Assembly (NCBI RefSeq): GCF_030019085.1 | Contig: NZ_JASEFJ010000001.1 | Span: 1 to 64,000 of the forward strand | Direction: 5' to 3' | DNA from: Methanoculleus sp. | GTDB lineage: Archaea; Halobacteriota; Methanomicrobia; Methanomicrobiales; Methanoculleaceae | DNA: 64,000 nt | In this document: positions 1 to 8,934 of the stretch, one piece after another | How the letters are laid out: each line of letters starts with the position of its first letter | Position numbering within the stretch: the first letter of the stretch is position 1 | Made by a program: the position numbers and the translations under genes | The notes under the pieces: generated by a model | What the model was told of the DNA's origin: nothing | Database searches by the model: none | The model's input: the letters and a program-made list of their open reading frames with translations, nothing else

Positions 1-159
1 CCCCGGAATACGACACAACTGTGCTCAAATTGCGGGAGTATCGTGACGAAGGATCTCTTCGTGAGAGTTCACAATTGCCCCTACTGCGGGTTTGTTGCCG
101 ATCGAGATTACAATGCCGCAGTGAATATTCACTGCGTGGGGATGGAACAAGCCCTTTGA
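1..159 (+). CDS. tnpB: TnpB, IS200/IS605-type RNA-guided nuclease, C-terminal fragment (cut by window edge)
   Basis: Reading frame 1 is open from the first base to a TGA at 157-159 and gives the C-terminal end of a TnpB (OrfB) protein. It shows the zinc-ribbon pairs CSNCG and CPYCG and, just after them, DRDYNAAVNI, the conserved block that carries the last RuvC aspartate. TnpB is the transposon-encoded RNA-guided DNA nuclease ancestral to Cas12. The start lies outside the window, so whether the gene is intact cannot be judged. The element's right end follows directly (see 160-274). Confidence 0.85.
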   Translation, partial: PRNTTQLCSNCGSIVTKDLFVRVHNCPYCGFVADRDYNAAVNIHCVGMEQAL

Positions 160-274
160 GCCTGTGGAGACGATGCCTTCTACATCACATCTCTGTGATG
201 CAAGTGTTGTCCATGAAGCAGGAAGCCCCGCCCGAGAGGCGCGGGGTAGTTCACAACCACATAAAAACCTGCTT
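160..274 (+). ncRNA. Transposon right end with putative TnpB omega-RNA (reRNA) and adjoining guide
   Basis: Directly after the tnpB stop come a perfect 7-bp hairpin (CATCACA/TGTGATG, 183-200) and a GC-rich hairpin (CCCCGC 226-231 with GCGGGG 241-246), ending in GGGGTAGTTCAC at 243-254. This arrangement is typical of IS200/IS605 right ends and of the scaffold of TnpB omega-RNAs. By analogy with characterised systems the element ends near 254 and the bases just after it would act as guide. The exact boundary and expression are inferred. Confidence 0.6.
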
Positions 275-429
275 TACGGAGAAAAACCTTCAGACCGATC
301 CCTAACTTCAGGAAGGTCATTCGCTGGTTATTTTGACAGATGCCCCGCTAAACTTGCTCCTCTCCGGCCTGAAGACAGTTTTCGTTTTTCTCTGGCCTGG
401 AAAAGACCGTCAGTCAAAAATTGGATGGT

Positions 430-639
430 TCACTTCAGAGTTTCGGTAGCCATCCGGATATCGATCGCCTTGACAGTCTTCCTTCCTGCATGACCCGCCA
501 GTTTGATCGCCTCTTTTGCGATCCGCGCAGCGTAATCTTCCATCAGTCTTGCGAGTTCCTCACTGGCATCAGAACTCACCCGTTCCGCACCGGCTTTCTT
601 TATGAGCCTTCCAACAGGTGCAAGAGGTATTTCAGTCAT
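430..639 (-). CDS. Archaeal histone
   Basis: 69-residue single histone-fold protein, the usual length for archaeal histones. It begins [12 protein letters not shown] and contains the RVSSDA and KTVKAIDI segments of the family, with the lysine/arginine pattern used for DNA contact. Histone dimers wrap and compact chromosomal DNA. The frame is open 14 codons further upstream, but the ATG at 639 is preceded by GGGAGAG at a good distance and gives the canonical N-terminus. A TATA box lies about 90 bp upstream (725-738). Single gene, between the transposon end and an HTH-CBS regulator. Confidence 0.93.
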   Translation of the reverse strand: MTEIPLAPVGRLIKKAGAERVSSDASEELARLMEDYAARIAKEAIKLAGHAGRKTVKAIDIRMATETLK

Positions 640-724
640 CTTCTTTTCTCTCCCTTCTTTAGTAAGTTCTGGGGTGTGCACCCCTGTTCAGGAATCTCTT
701 AACAGAAAGACCATTGACAGCCGC

Positions 725-738
725 CTATAAATACTTGT
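725..738 (-). promoter_or_regulatory. TATA box for the histone gene
   Basis: Read on the minus strand the site is an AAGTATTTATAGG-type box A. Transcription would begin around 702, leaving a 5' UTR of roughly 60 nt that contains the GGGGTG/CACCCC inverted repeat at 671-684. Confidence 0.5.
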
Positions 739-782
739 CCCTCACTGGAGGGGCTGGTGCAGTTGCTTTCGCAAAATAGGGA

Positions 783-1664
783 TCAAAACGAGGGAAAGAC
801 GTTAATTAAGTCGCTTTGAGTAACGATCCCGATTGGTTTGCCGTCTTCGACCACAACCAGCCTCCCGATCTCCCGTTCCTTGAACCTACCCACGAGTTCA
901 TAGAGCCGGATTGATGGCGGCGCGATCACCACATCGGTTGTCATGACCTGGGCGATAGGGGCATCCAGCGTCGCTCCCGTGTCCAGTCCCCTGGCGATAT
1001 CGCTCAATGTTACAATGCCCGCAAGGTTTCCCGCTTCATCAAGTACAGGTGCACCATGGATGCGGTGTTTATTGAAGAGGTGAATAGCATCGCGGAAGGT
1101 TGCGGTGATCGGCAGAGTTTGAACCGGCGTGCTCATGTAATGTGATATTGGACGTTTAGGCAGGGATATCATCTCTGAGACGCTGATCAGGAGCGCCTCC
1201 TGGTTCTCGTCCATCCCGAATACTTCGCCCCTGACCAGGAGCTTATTCACCGGGGTCGGGCCTATAGTGACCATATCCCCCATCTTGAAGAGTCTCACGC
1301 TTCCGATTATCTTGACCACTGCCTGGCAGAGGTCGGGGTGGCAGAGGGTAGTGAACCCGAGTTCAGTGACGCGGACGCCCTTAACCTTCTCACCGTCGCG
1401 CACGATCGGTACCTCAAACTGGTGCTCGAGATCCCCCAGATTCAGTTCCGTATACGCTCTGGCGGTTGGACTGTAACCCCCTTTTGGCCCCGGCACCCCG
1501 TCGACCAGTCCGAGTGCCTTCAAAGCCTGCATCTGGTTGCGGACGGTGCCGGGATTACGCCTCAGTACCTCCGCGATCTCCTCACCTTTTATAGAGTGGG
1601 AAGACTGATGATAAAGGGTAATTAAGGTTATCAGAATGTCCTTCTGAATCGGGGAGAGCTCCAT
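783..1664 (-). CDS. Winged-helix/CBS-domain transcriptional regulator
   Basis: 293 residues. About residues 1-65 form a helix-turn-helix (GEEIAEVLRRNPGTVRNQM) and residues about 175-292 hold two CBS domains, each ending in a GIVT-SD motif. CBS pairs bind adenine nucleotides or S-adenosyl compounds, so this looks like a ligand-responsive DNA-binding protein of the archaeal HTH-CBS family. It is divergent from the Nog1-like GTPase with only about 50 bp between starts. Target genes are unknown. Confidence 0.8.
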   Translation of the reverse strand: MELSPIQKDILITLITLYHQSSHSIKGEEIAEVLRRNPGTVRNQMQALKALGLVDGVPGPKGGYSPTARAYTELNLGDLEHQFEVPIVRDGEKVKGVRVTELGFTTLCHPDLCQAVVKIIGSVRLFKMGDMVTIGPTPVNKLLVRGEVFGMDENQEALLISVSEMISLPKRPISHYMSTPVQTLPITATFRDAIHLFNKHRIHGAPVLDEAGNLAGIVTLSDIARGLDTGATLDAPIAQVMTTDVVIAPPSIRLYELVGRFKEREIGRLVVVEDGKPIGIVTQSDLINVFPSF

Positions 1665-1712
1665 AGTTATCAGTCATTATATGTTGTTTAAATACATTAG
1701 GGTGTGTGTAGC

Positions 1713-2693
1713 GTGGAATTTGAAACCATCCCGACCGTTCCGACGGCTGACGAAGTTCTCGACCGAAGTCTTCGGAGGGCGGCGGCCAGAAAGAAACTGA
1801 AGACCAACGTCGACACCGCAAACGAAGAGTTTGTGCGGGCGGTCGGGAGCGCCATACACGACAAATTAAAGAGCGTGGTCGGATCGTTCCCGAGTTTTGA
1901 ACGTCTCCCCCCCTTCTATCAGGAGATGGCCGATATTCTGGTCTCACTCGATCGGTTGAAACACTCGCTTGGTGCCGTAACGTGGGCGGCCGACCAGGTT
2001 CGGGCTATCAGCTCCGGCTACGCCCGGAGTATGCGAAAGTGCGATGACACCGATCAGAAACGCCGGCAGGCTGTTGCCCGCATGGCCTCGGTAGTTCACC
2101 AGGTTGGAGACGACCTCCTCTTCCTCAACGAGGCAAGGAACATCTTGCGTAAACTCCCACACGTGAACGAGGATGAGTTTACCGTGGTTGTGGCCGGATT
2201 CCCGAATGTGGGTAAATCTTCGTTTATAAGGCTGGTCTCGACGGCGGAACCGGAGATCGCCGCCTACCCCTTCACAACAAAAGGGATCATCGTTGGCCAT
2301 CGTGATATTGGAGGCCGCGAACGGGTTCAGTTCATCGATACACCCGGCGTCCTCGAACGCCCTGCAGAGGAGAGGAACCCTATCGAGCGGCAGGCGGTGA
2401 GTGCCATAATCAACACTGCCGACGCTGTCCTCTTCATACTTGACGCAAGTGAACACTGCGGCTACTCGCTCGAGGACCAGACCCTCCTCCTTGAGGAGGT
2501 GCGAAGGGCTGTCGATGTGCCTGTCGTGCCGGTCGTAAACAAGGCGGACATAAGGGGGATTGAGGGCTACCCGGTGATGTCCACCCTCACCGGAGAGGGG
2601 GTGAATGAGGTGCTCGATCTCGTGCTCGCACTCAGAACTAAAGCCAGCCAAACGAGCCTGCGAGGGTCGCTCCAATCAGAAACCCGGCAATAG
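1713..2693 (+). CDS. Nog1-family GTPase (ribosome-assembly type, archaeal)
   Basis: 326 residues. G1 is GFPNVGKSS (about residue 161), G3 is DTPG (about 209) and G4 is NKAD (about 276); the helical N-terminal 150 residues match the NOG1-type domain found before the G domain. Eukaryotic Nog1 acts in large-subunit assembly; the archaeal role is inferred. The frame also has a GTG at 1704, but GTG 1713 is preceded by AGGGTG at suitable spacing. TTTAAATA at 1687-1694 suggests a very short leader. The last 56 bp overlap the convergent presenilin-like gene. Confidence 0.85.
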   Translation: MEFETIPTVPTADEVLDRSLRRAAARKKLKTNVDTANEEFVRAVGSAIHDKLKSVVGSFPSFERLPPFYQEMADILVSLDRLKHSLGAVTWAADQVRAISSGYARSMRKCDDTDQKRRQAVARMASVVHQVGDDLLFLNEARNILRKLPHVNEDEFTVVVAGFPNVGKSSFIRLVSTAEPEIAAYPFTTKGIIVGHRDIGGRERVQFIDTPGVLERPAEERNPIERQAVSAIINTADAVLFILDASEHCGYSLEDQTLLLEEVRRAVDVPVVPVVNKADIRGIEGYPVMSTLTGEGVNEVLDLVLALRTKASQTSLRGSLQSETRQ

Positions 2694-3537
2694 CCCCGCC
2701 GTTTAAGGGTGGAAGGCCGGCCTGCGGGTTGCCCCGGTTAACAAAGTAGAGGAGTGCCGCGAGTCCGGCGAGCGATCCGATTATCGCTCCGAGCGTCGGT
2801 GCGGATAAGACCCAGAGTACCGGGCGCGCGTCGACGAAGACGTGTGAGGAGACTACAAGGATGGATGGCATGATGAGATCACCCATCCCCATGACGAACG
2901 CGCCGCGCTCCTTGCCGTCGGCGACCTGCAGCCCCTCTTTTCGGAAAGAGTAGTCCGTTCTCTTCGGCACCACGACCATGATAGGGGCTTTCGTCTCGAG
3001 GACGCCTTCTGCGAGTGTGATCATGTGTTTTGTCCGGTAGACCGAGATGGCATCGTATACCGCGAGCAGCACGAGCAGCACAATAACCGGCAGTATAGCC
3101 AGGGATATCCCGAAGATTGACGCGATTCCGGCTGAGATCAGCACCCCGAGTGTATCGATCACGTACCACTCAGGGTAGATATAGAGGAGCGCTGTAGCCG
3201 CTCCGGCACCGATTAGCGTCGCGACAACTGCCGCAGCGGTTGCCCCGAGGGTGAGTGTAAAGAGCGCTCCGAAGATGTACATAAACGTCATAAACAGGGC
3301 AAACCCGATGAAAGCAGCGATCACCCGCCGCCCGCCCAGGCGGATCAGGATAAGCAGGATTAGCGTGAATGCGAGCAGCAACCCGATAAAGATCAGCGGG
3401 TTTGCCACCGATTCCGGGTCTTCAAACGCCACAAGTCCCACCGCCTGCATGGGCATTACAAGGATGATAGCGATGATCTGGACAAAAAGGAGCATCAGGG
3501 GCATTCCAAGAAAGGGTAGCCAGTTGCGTATCTGCAT
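2638..3537 (-). CDS. Presenilin/signal-peptide-peptidase-like intramembrane aspartyl protease
   Basis: 299 residues and about nine hydrophobic segments. The two catalytic aspartates are visible in YD (residues 161-162) and GMGD (217-220), and the C-terminal PAL-type motif is LPPLN (about 275). D162/D220 is the numbering I recall for the presenilin homologue of Methanoculleus marisnigri JR1 whose structure was solved, and the surrounding sequence looks nearly the same. It would cleave membrane proteins within the bilayer; the natural substrate is unknown. ATG 3537 is chosen over GTG 3540 because GGAG lies 7 bp upstream. Confidence 0.93.
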   Translation of the reverse strand: MQIRNWLPFLGMPLMLLFVQIIAIILVMPMQAVGLVAFEDPESVANPLIFIGLLLAFTLILLILIRLGGRRVIAAFIGFALFMTFMYIFGALFTLTLGATAAAVVATLIGAGAATALLYIYPEWYVIDTLGVLISAGIASIFGISLAILPVIVLLVLLAVYDAISVYRTKHMITLAEGVLETKAPIMVVVPKRTDYSFRKEGLQVADGKERGAFVMGMGDLIMPSILVVSSHVFVDARPVLWVLSAPTLGAIIGSLAGLAALLYFVNRGNPQAGLPPLNGGAIAGFLIGATLAGSFGWL

Positions 3538-3594
3538 CACAAAACTCCATTCATTATAGGTAGATTAATTAATCCATCCCCATCACCATAAATC

Positions 3595-3909
3595 ATGGAG
3601 ATTCGCGAACTCATCGTCGATATCGTACTCACCCTGGTGATGGTGGTCTCCACCGTTGTTCTGGTGATGCGGTTCTGGCAGGACCTGGTCATAGCGGTTG
3701 CTGCGACGTTCATGATGCTCTCTCTGGGGGGGCTTCTCATCTCCCTTGGTCTCAAGATTGTGAACCTGGAGCAGAGCATCGTGCAGCGCGAGCGCACAAT
3801 GCGCGTGAATATGGAGGAACTTGGCAGGACTATGACTGCCAGATATGACAATACCATAAGCCACATCGAGGAGATCGTGAGCGACCTCTCCCGGCGGATG
3901 TACCGCTGA
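3595..3909 (+). CDS. Small membrane protein with C-terminal coiled coil
   Basis: 104 residues. Two hydrophobic segments (about 6-27 and 31-53) are followed by a charged helix of about 50 residues with heptad-like spacing. No family recognised. It lies between the presenilin-like protease (divergent, 57 bp away) and FEN-1. TTAATTAATC about 30 bp before the ATG may be its promoter. Function unknown; a membrane-anchored scaffold or partner protein is possible but not shown. Confidence 0.65.
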   Translation: MEIRELIVDIVLTLVMVVSTVVLVMRFWQDLVIAVAATFMMLSLGGLLISLGLKIVNLEQSIVQRERTMRVNMEELGRTMTARYDNTISHIEEIVSDLSRRMYR

Positions 3910-3957
3910 CCGGATCGCCACTTTAATGGCATCTCCCTCTCCCATGATCTGGTAAGT

Positions 3958-4959
3958 ATGGGCGTTGCTATCCGTGATATCCTGGTGGATTGTAAGGAAC
4001 CGGTCTCTTGGGACGACCTCTCCGGAATAGCTGCAGTGGATGCTCATAACGCGCTCTATCAGTTCCTCTCTATAATCCGCCAGCCTGATGGGACGCCTTT
4101 GATGAACGATAAAGGTCGGATCACGTCCCACCTCTCCGGGATCTTATTCAGATCAGCCAACTTCCTGGAGAAGGGCATCAGACCGGTCTTTGTCTTCGAC
4201 GGGACGCCGCCGGAGTTCAAACAGGAGACGATCAACGAACGGCGGAAGCATCGGGCGATGGCCGATGAAGCCTGGAAAGCGGCGCTCCAGGAGGGAGAAC
4301 TGGAGGAGGCATACCGTCAGGCAAGTGCCTCCGCCCGTATTGATACCCACATACTCGAGTCTTCCCGCGAACTACTCGGCCTGCTCGGCATCCCCTGGCT
4401 GGAGGCGCCAAGCGAGGGCGAGGCGCAGGCGGCCTACATGGTGCAGAAGGGGAGCGTCGCATACGTGGTATCCCAGGATTACGACTCGCTCCTCTTTGGC
4501 GCCCCGGTGCTGGTGCGTAACCTCACGGTCAGCGGCAGGCGGAAGGCAAGGGGGCGGACGATCACGGTTAACCCCGAGCGGATAATCCTCTCCTCCCTTC
4601 TCAACCACCTCGGTCTCACCAGGGAGCAACTTGTCGAGATCGGTATCCTGGCAGGAACAGACTTTAACCCGGGTATCCGGGGCATCGGTGCCAAAAAAGC
4701 CCTTAGAATCGTTCAGAAAGGCGAGTTCAAGTCTGTGATAGCCGAGAAGCAACCAGATTTTGACCCCACTCCAATCATGGACTTCTTCCTTAACCCGCCG
4801 GTCACAGACGACTACACCCTTGAGTGGAGGGCCCCTGATATCGAGGGCGTTGTTGAGATGCTCTGCGGTCTTTATGACTTCTCCGAGGAGAGGGTCCGAG
4901 GTGCGCTCGAAAGGTTCGCTGTTAAGACAACCCAGAAAACACTTGATTCGTGGTTTTAA
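3958..4959 (+). CDS. fen: Flap endonuclease 1 (FEN-1)
   Basis: 333 residues, the normal archaeal length. The N-terminal GVAIRDIL, the DAHNALYQF block with its metal-binding Asp, the [12 protein letters not shown] motif (internal XPG region, about 145-160) and [12 protein letters not shown] are all present. The C-terminus QKTLDSWF is a PIP box for PCNA binding. FEN-1 removes 5' flaps during Okazaki-fragment maturation and base-excision repair. Single gene; an ACTTTAATGG box about 35 bp upstream suggests a short leader. Confidence 0.96.
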   Translation: MGVAIRDILVDCKEPVSWDDLSGIAAVDAHNALYQFLSIIRQPDGTPLMNDKGRITSHLSGILFRSANFLEKGIRPVFVFDGTPPEFKQETINERRKHRAMADEAWKAALQEGELEEAYRQASASARIDTHILESSRELLGLLGIPWLEAPSEGEAQAAYMVQKGSVAYVVSQDYDSLLFGAPVLVRNLTVSGRRKARGRTITVNPERIILSSLLNHLGLTREQLVEIGILAGTDFNPGIRGIGAKKALRIVQKGEFKSVIAEKQPDFDPTPIMDFFLNPPVTDDYTLEWRAPDIEGVVEMLCGLYDFSEERVRGALERFAVKTTQKTLDSWF

Positions 4960-5118
4960 CGCTTATGGGGGACGTTCTGCCCCACTCTCCGTCAGCCCAT
5001 CCGTCGACTGGTGATTCCCCTCGATACGATCCCCGGGTTGGGGAGCCTCTCAGCAAGTTCCCGGATGTGAACTACCCTGGAAATCTTATCTGCCACATTC
5101 TTCACAGACATCTGCGCG

Positions 5119-5523
5119 GTGTGTCTGGATGATGGCCGGGGTCTCACACCATTCAATCGTCCGGCCTTCATGCCCTTTCTGACCACCAGGACGTTTCCCG
5201 GGATAGGCTATCTGCAGGCCATAGTCCTCGAGGCTATCGGGACATTTCTTCTGATGCTTGTCATTATGGGTGCCGCCGTCGACGAACGGGCCACGCCTGG
5301 ATTTGCCGGTCTCACGGTGGGTCTCGCGGTTGCGGGCATAATCACGACGATCGGGAACCTTACGGGTGCGTCCTTAAACCCTGCCCGTACGTTCGGCCCG
5401 TACCTCGGGGGACTGGCTGCTCTGGGGAGAGAGCCTCGGGGTTTCCTCCCGATCTACATCATTGGGCTAATCGTGGGTGCGGTGATTGCGGCGCTACCAT
5501 ATGACTATCTAACAGTCGAGTGA
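5119..5523 (+). pseudogene. Aquaporin/MIP-family channel, truncated to the C-terminal half
   Basis: The frame encodes only the second half of a MIP channel: LQAIVLEAIGTFLLML starts the fourth membrane helix and GASLNPARTFGP is the second NPA motif. The first half with its own NPA motif is absent; 4960-5118 holds no recognisable coding sequence for it in any frame. The first 25 codons of the open frame do not resemble the family. A half channel cannot form a pore alone, so this is probably a remnant, although the remaining half has no stops or frameshifts. Confidence 0.72.
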
Positions 5524-5686
5524 GACAGACTCCAACCTCTCTTTTTCGAAGGAGATGGTTGCCCCAATCCAGCCTTCCGCTTACCCTATTACGAGATCGT
5601 TCACGGCAGGCCCCAAACACTCGATTGGCATAAATAGACACCCCTCCTAACAGCGTAGCATCAGGTCCTGGAGTCTCGTGATCTTT

Positions 5687-6391
5687 ATGGAAGTAAAAGA
5701 GATCCACCCGTTTGACCTGGAGCCAGCTCGTGCGATACAGATCCAGGAGACCCTCAGGGATCATCTGATCGTCTCAAGCGGCCAGGGAGAAGTCTCGCTC
5801 GTTGCCGGTGCTGACGTCTCATACGCAAAGGGCTCGGATGAAATCCACGCTGTTGTTGTCGTCCTCCGATGCCCGGACCTTGGCATCGTCGAGCGGGTCG
5901 CCGTGAGCGCCGTGGCATCGTTTCCTTACATCCCCGGTCTCCTGGCCTTCCGAGAGGGCCCGGCTCTGATCGAGGCGTTCAGACGGCTTCGTTCCGAGCC
6001 AGATGTTATCTTCTTTGACGGTCATGGGATCGCGCATCCCCGCGGCATCGGCATCGCAAGCCACATGGGGTTACTACTCGATCGCCCCTCGATAGGGGTG
6101 GCAAAGAGTCTGCTTGCAGGTTCTGCGGCTGAACCTGGAGTCGAGAGGGGTTCGATGACCCCAATACTCCGTGACGGTGAGACGATCGGGATGGCGGTGC
6201 GAACGAAAGATAGGACAAAACCGGTCTATGTATCGGTGGGTCATCGGATCTCGCTTGAAGCGGCGGTTGACCTGGTTCTCGCAACCGCCCGTGGTCACAG
6301 GCTTCCTGAACCGACCAGACAGGCCCATCTCCTCTCAAACGCTGTCCGGAAGGATTCGAGAGGAGCCACCCCCTCGCCATATGTGGGGTAG
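5687..6391 (+). CDS. nfi: Endonuclease V
   Basis: 234 residues from ATG 5687. GADVSY (first catalytic Asp), the PYIPGLLAFREGP block and FFDGHGIAHPRGIGIASH (second Asp and hinge) are diagnostic. The enzyme nicks DNA or RNA one base 3' of deaminated adenine (inosine). A GTG at 5678 in frame, closer to GGAG, is an alternative start adding three residues. Stand-alone gene in a region with other repair functions (FEN-1 upstream, Ogg at 47 kb). Confidence 0.95.
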   Translation: MEVKEIHPFDLEPARAIQIQETLRDHLIVSSGQGEVSLVAGADVSYAKGSDEIHAVVVVLRCPDLGIVERVAVSAVASFPYIPGLLAFREGPALIEAFRRLRSEPDVIFFDGHGIAHPRGIGIASHMGLLLDRPSIGVAKSLLAGSAAEPGVERGSMTPILRDGETIGMAVRTKDRTKPVYVSVGHRISLEAAVDLVLATARGHRLPEPTRQAHLLSNAVRKDSRGATPSPYVG

Positions 6392-6554
6392 AGCGAAACC
6401 GTTATCAGTGTTCGCGCCGGAGAAAGGTTTGCCGACCGGTGGGGCGCGACGTCTTGCCGGCCCGGTCAGTAACCTATGGAGTTGATAAAAGCATGTCGGA
6501 TAACCTGACACACCGTATACCTGATGGGTTAGAGGATACGGAGGTGATGTGGTA

Positions 6555-7745
6555 ATGGCCGCGCGTGAGATACTGCCGGACGTCTTTGCCGTAGGCGCCA
6601 TCGACTGGGACCGCCGACTCTTTGACGAACTGATCCCGCTCCCTGACGGCACCACCTACAACAGTTACCTGGTGCGGGGCAGAGAAAAGACGGCGCTGAT
6701 CGATACAGTCGACCCCACAAAGACCGACGACCTCATCACGAACCTGAAGAGTCTGGGGGTCGATAAGATCGATTACCTCATCGCCAGCCATGCCGAACAG
6801 GACCACTCGGGATCTATACCGGCAGTGCTTGAGAGGTTTGGCGACGCAAAGGTTGTGACAAACCAGAAGTGTCGCGACCTCCTGATAGCTCTTCTACATC
6901 TCCCGGAGGAGAGGTTCATCGTAATCGACGACGGCGACACCCTCGACCTGGGTGGTAAGACTCTGGAGTTCATCATCGCCCCCTGGGTCCACTGGCCGGA
7001 GACGATGCTGACATACCTCGCGGAGGATCGCATCCTCTTTCCCTGTGACCTCTTCGGTTCACACTACGCGACGAGTTCGCTATACGTCCCAGACGAGTTT
7101 GCGGTCTACGAGGCCGCAAAACGTTATTACGCAGAGATCATGATGCCGTTCCGCGCGAGCATCAGGGGACACCTTGAGAAAATTGCAACGCGCGAGATCG
7201 AGATCATAGCACCGAGCCACGGCCCGGTTCACAGGAGGCCGGCGTTCATAATCGACGCTTACCGTGACTGGACTGGCGATGCCGTGAAGAACATCGTGGT
7301 TCTCCCCTACGTCTCCATGCATGGGAGTACCCAGGCCATGGTCGACCATCTTGTCGACGCCCTGATAAACCGGGGTATCCCGGTTCAGCCGTTCAACCTC
7401 ACAAAGACCGATATAGGCGATCTCGCAAAAGCGCTTGTTGACGCCGCAACGGTCGTGATAGGGGCGCCAACGGTCATATTCGGCCCACACCCCCAGGTGG
7501 TCTATGCGACATACCTTGCAAACCTGCTCCGCCCGAAGACTCGCTACGCAACGGTGATCGGATCTTACGGTTGGGGTGGAAAGACGGTCGATACCATAAA
7601 AGGTATGCTTGACCGGCTCAAGGTCGAGATCCTGGATCCGGTCTATGTCAGGGGTTATCCAAATGAGAACGATTTTGCCGCGCTAGACCGACTCGCCGAT
7701 GAGATCGAGAGTAAACACAGGGAAGCGGGGATAATCTCCTCCTGA
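6555..7745 (+). CDS. fprA: Flavodiiron protein (F420H2 oxidase type), first paralogue
   Basis: 396 residues. The N-terminal metallo-beta-lactamase domain carries the di-iron ligands HAEQDH, a His in PWVHWPE, the Asp in PCDLFGS and the His in SHGPVH. The C-terminal third is a flavodoxin domain (SMHGSTQA binds FMN). Such methanogen proteins reduce O2 to water with F420H2. ATG 6555 is supported by a near-perfect GGAGGTGA at 6540-6547, which also rules out GTG 6549. A second paralogue lies at 41.7 kb next to msvR; this copy has no linked regulator. Confidence 0.92.
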   Translation: MAAREILPDVFAVGAIDWDRRLFDELIPLPDGTTYNSYLVRGREKTALIDTVDPTKTDDLITNLKSLGVDKIDYLIASHAEQDHSGSIPAVLERFGDAKVVTNQKCRDLLIALLHLPEERFIVIDDGDTLDLGGKTLEFIIAPWVHWPETMLTYLAEDRILFPCDLFGSHYATSSLYVPDEFAVYEAAKRYYAEIMMPFRASIRGHLEKIATREIEIIAPSHGPVHRRPAFIIDAYRDWTGDAVKNIVVLPYVSMHGSTQAMVDHLVDALINRGIPVQPFNLTKTDIGDLAKALVDAATVVIGAPTVIFGPHPQVVYATYLANLLRPKTRYATVIGSYGWGGKTVDTIKGMLDRLKVEILDPVYVRGYPNENDFAALDRLADEIESKHREAGIISS

Positions 7746-7827
7746 ACCACACCCTTTTTGTGCTGGATGATCCTCGCATCGAAATATTAACAGTCCAGTA
7801 TACCGATCAATCTCTTTGAGTTGTGTT

Positions 7828-8853
7828 ATGCCCCCATCAGATTTCAAGAGAGTCATCGCAGAGTCTCCATACGTCTTCATCATCGGTGTTGCTGGGGACA
7901 GTGGAAGCGGGAAGACGACGTTCACGCAGGCCATCCGGGAGATCTTTGGTGAAGATCTGGTTTCCACAATCACCACCGATGATTACCACAAATATGACCG
8001 TCAGCAGCGTAGGGAACTCGGGATCACGCCGCTTGCGCCGGAGGCGAACCGGCTTGACCTGCTGGAGGAGCACCTTGCCGAATTGAAGGCGGGGAGTACG
8101 ATCCTGAAACCGGTATACAACCACAACACCGGCAAGTTCGATTCACCCGTGCCTTTCAGCCCGACAAAGATCCTGATAGTGGAGGGGCTGCACCCCTTCT
8201 TCACTCCGCGACTCCGGGCGCTTATCGATTTCAAACTCTATGTCGACCCTGACCCTGCTGTCAAGCGCGCCTGGAAGATCAAGCGCGACGTGGAGCGGCG
8301 AGGTTATTCCGTCGAAGAGGTCGAGAGAGAGATGGAGGAGCGTAAACCGGACTTTGAGCGCTACGTTGCGCCCCAGTGCCAGTATGCGGACGCGGTTATA
8401 AGGATCGCCTTCTCGAAGTACGGCCGTGAAGCAAGCGAGAAGCATAACATCTACTGTGTCACCATCACTCAGAGCAAGTTAGAGAGAAGCATCGGGGACG
8501 TTGACCTTTCCATAGATCTCTTCCCCCTTCTCTCCCTCTCGGAACGGAACTTCATGGTCGAGTTTACGCTCGAGGAGATTGGGGGGAGAATGATGGGAGC
8601 ACTAACGTTCGACGGAGAGTTAAACGACGCTGTGGTGCGGAAACTGGAGAGGAATATCGAGATCCAGACACAGGTGGAGCCAATCGACCTGGTCGAGGCC
8701 GGCGGTTACCTGACGGCCGGGGAGGTGGCCCAGCTCATCCTTGCCTGGCGGATCATCAACCGGCGCATCTTCATCGAAAGTGGTCTTAAAGCGGTAGAAA
8801 CTGAGGATGAGGCCGCAAGCGGGAACGGTGCCTGCAGGCCTGCCCGGGACTGA
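7828..8853 (+). CDS. prk: Archaeal phosphoribulokinase
   Basis: 341 residues from ATG 7828. Walker A is GDSGSGKTTF (about residues 21-30); DDYHKYDR and the EGLHPFF segment are typical of phosphoribulokinase rather than uridine kinase. In Methanospirillum and related Methanomicrobiales this enzyme makes RuBP for type III RuBisCO in the reductive hexulose-phosphate pathway. A TTG at 7816 is an in-frame alternative start. No RuBisCO gene is linked here. Confidence 0.88.
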   Translation: MPPSDFKRVIAESPYVFIIGVAGDSGSGKTTFTQAIREIFGEDLVSTITTDDYHKYDRQQRRELGITPLAPEANRLDLLEEHLAELKAGSTILKPVYNHNTGKFDSPVPFSPTKILIVEGLHPFFTPRLRALIDFKLYVDPDPAVKRAWKIKRDVERRGYSVEEVEREMEERKPDFERYVAPQCQYADAVIRIAFSKYGREASEKHNIYCVTITQSKLERSIGDVDLSIDLFPLLSLSERNFMVEFTLEEIGGRMMGALTFDGELNDAVVRKLERNIEIQTQVEPIDLVEAGGYLTAGEVAQLILAWRIINRRIFIESGLKAVETEDEAASGNGACRPARD

Positions 8854-8934
8854 ATTTGAAAATTTTTCTCCGTCAAGATGACAAAACTGTCGTCCTGGAG
8901 AAAGTAGATATGAACGCCCGGAGAATCTGTATCG

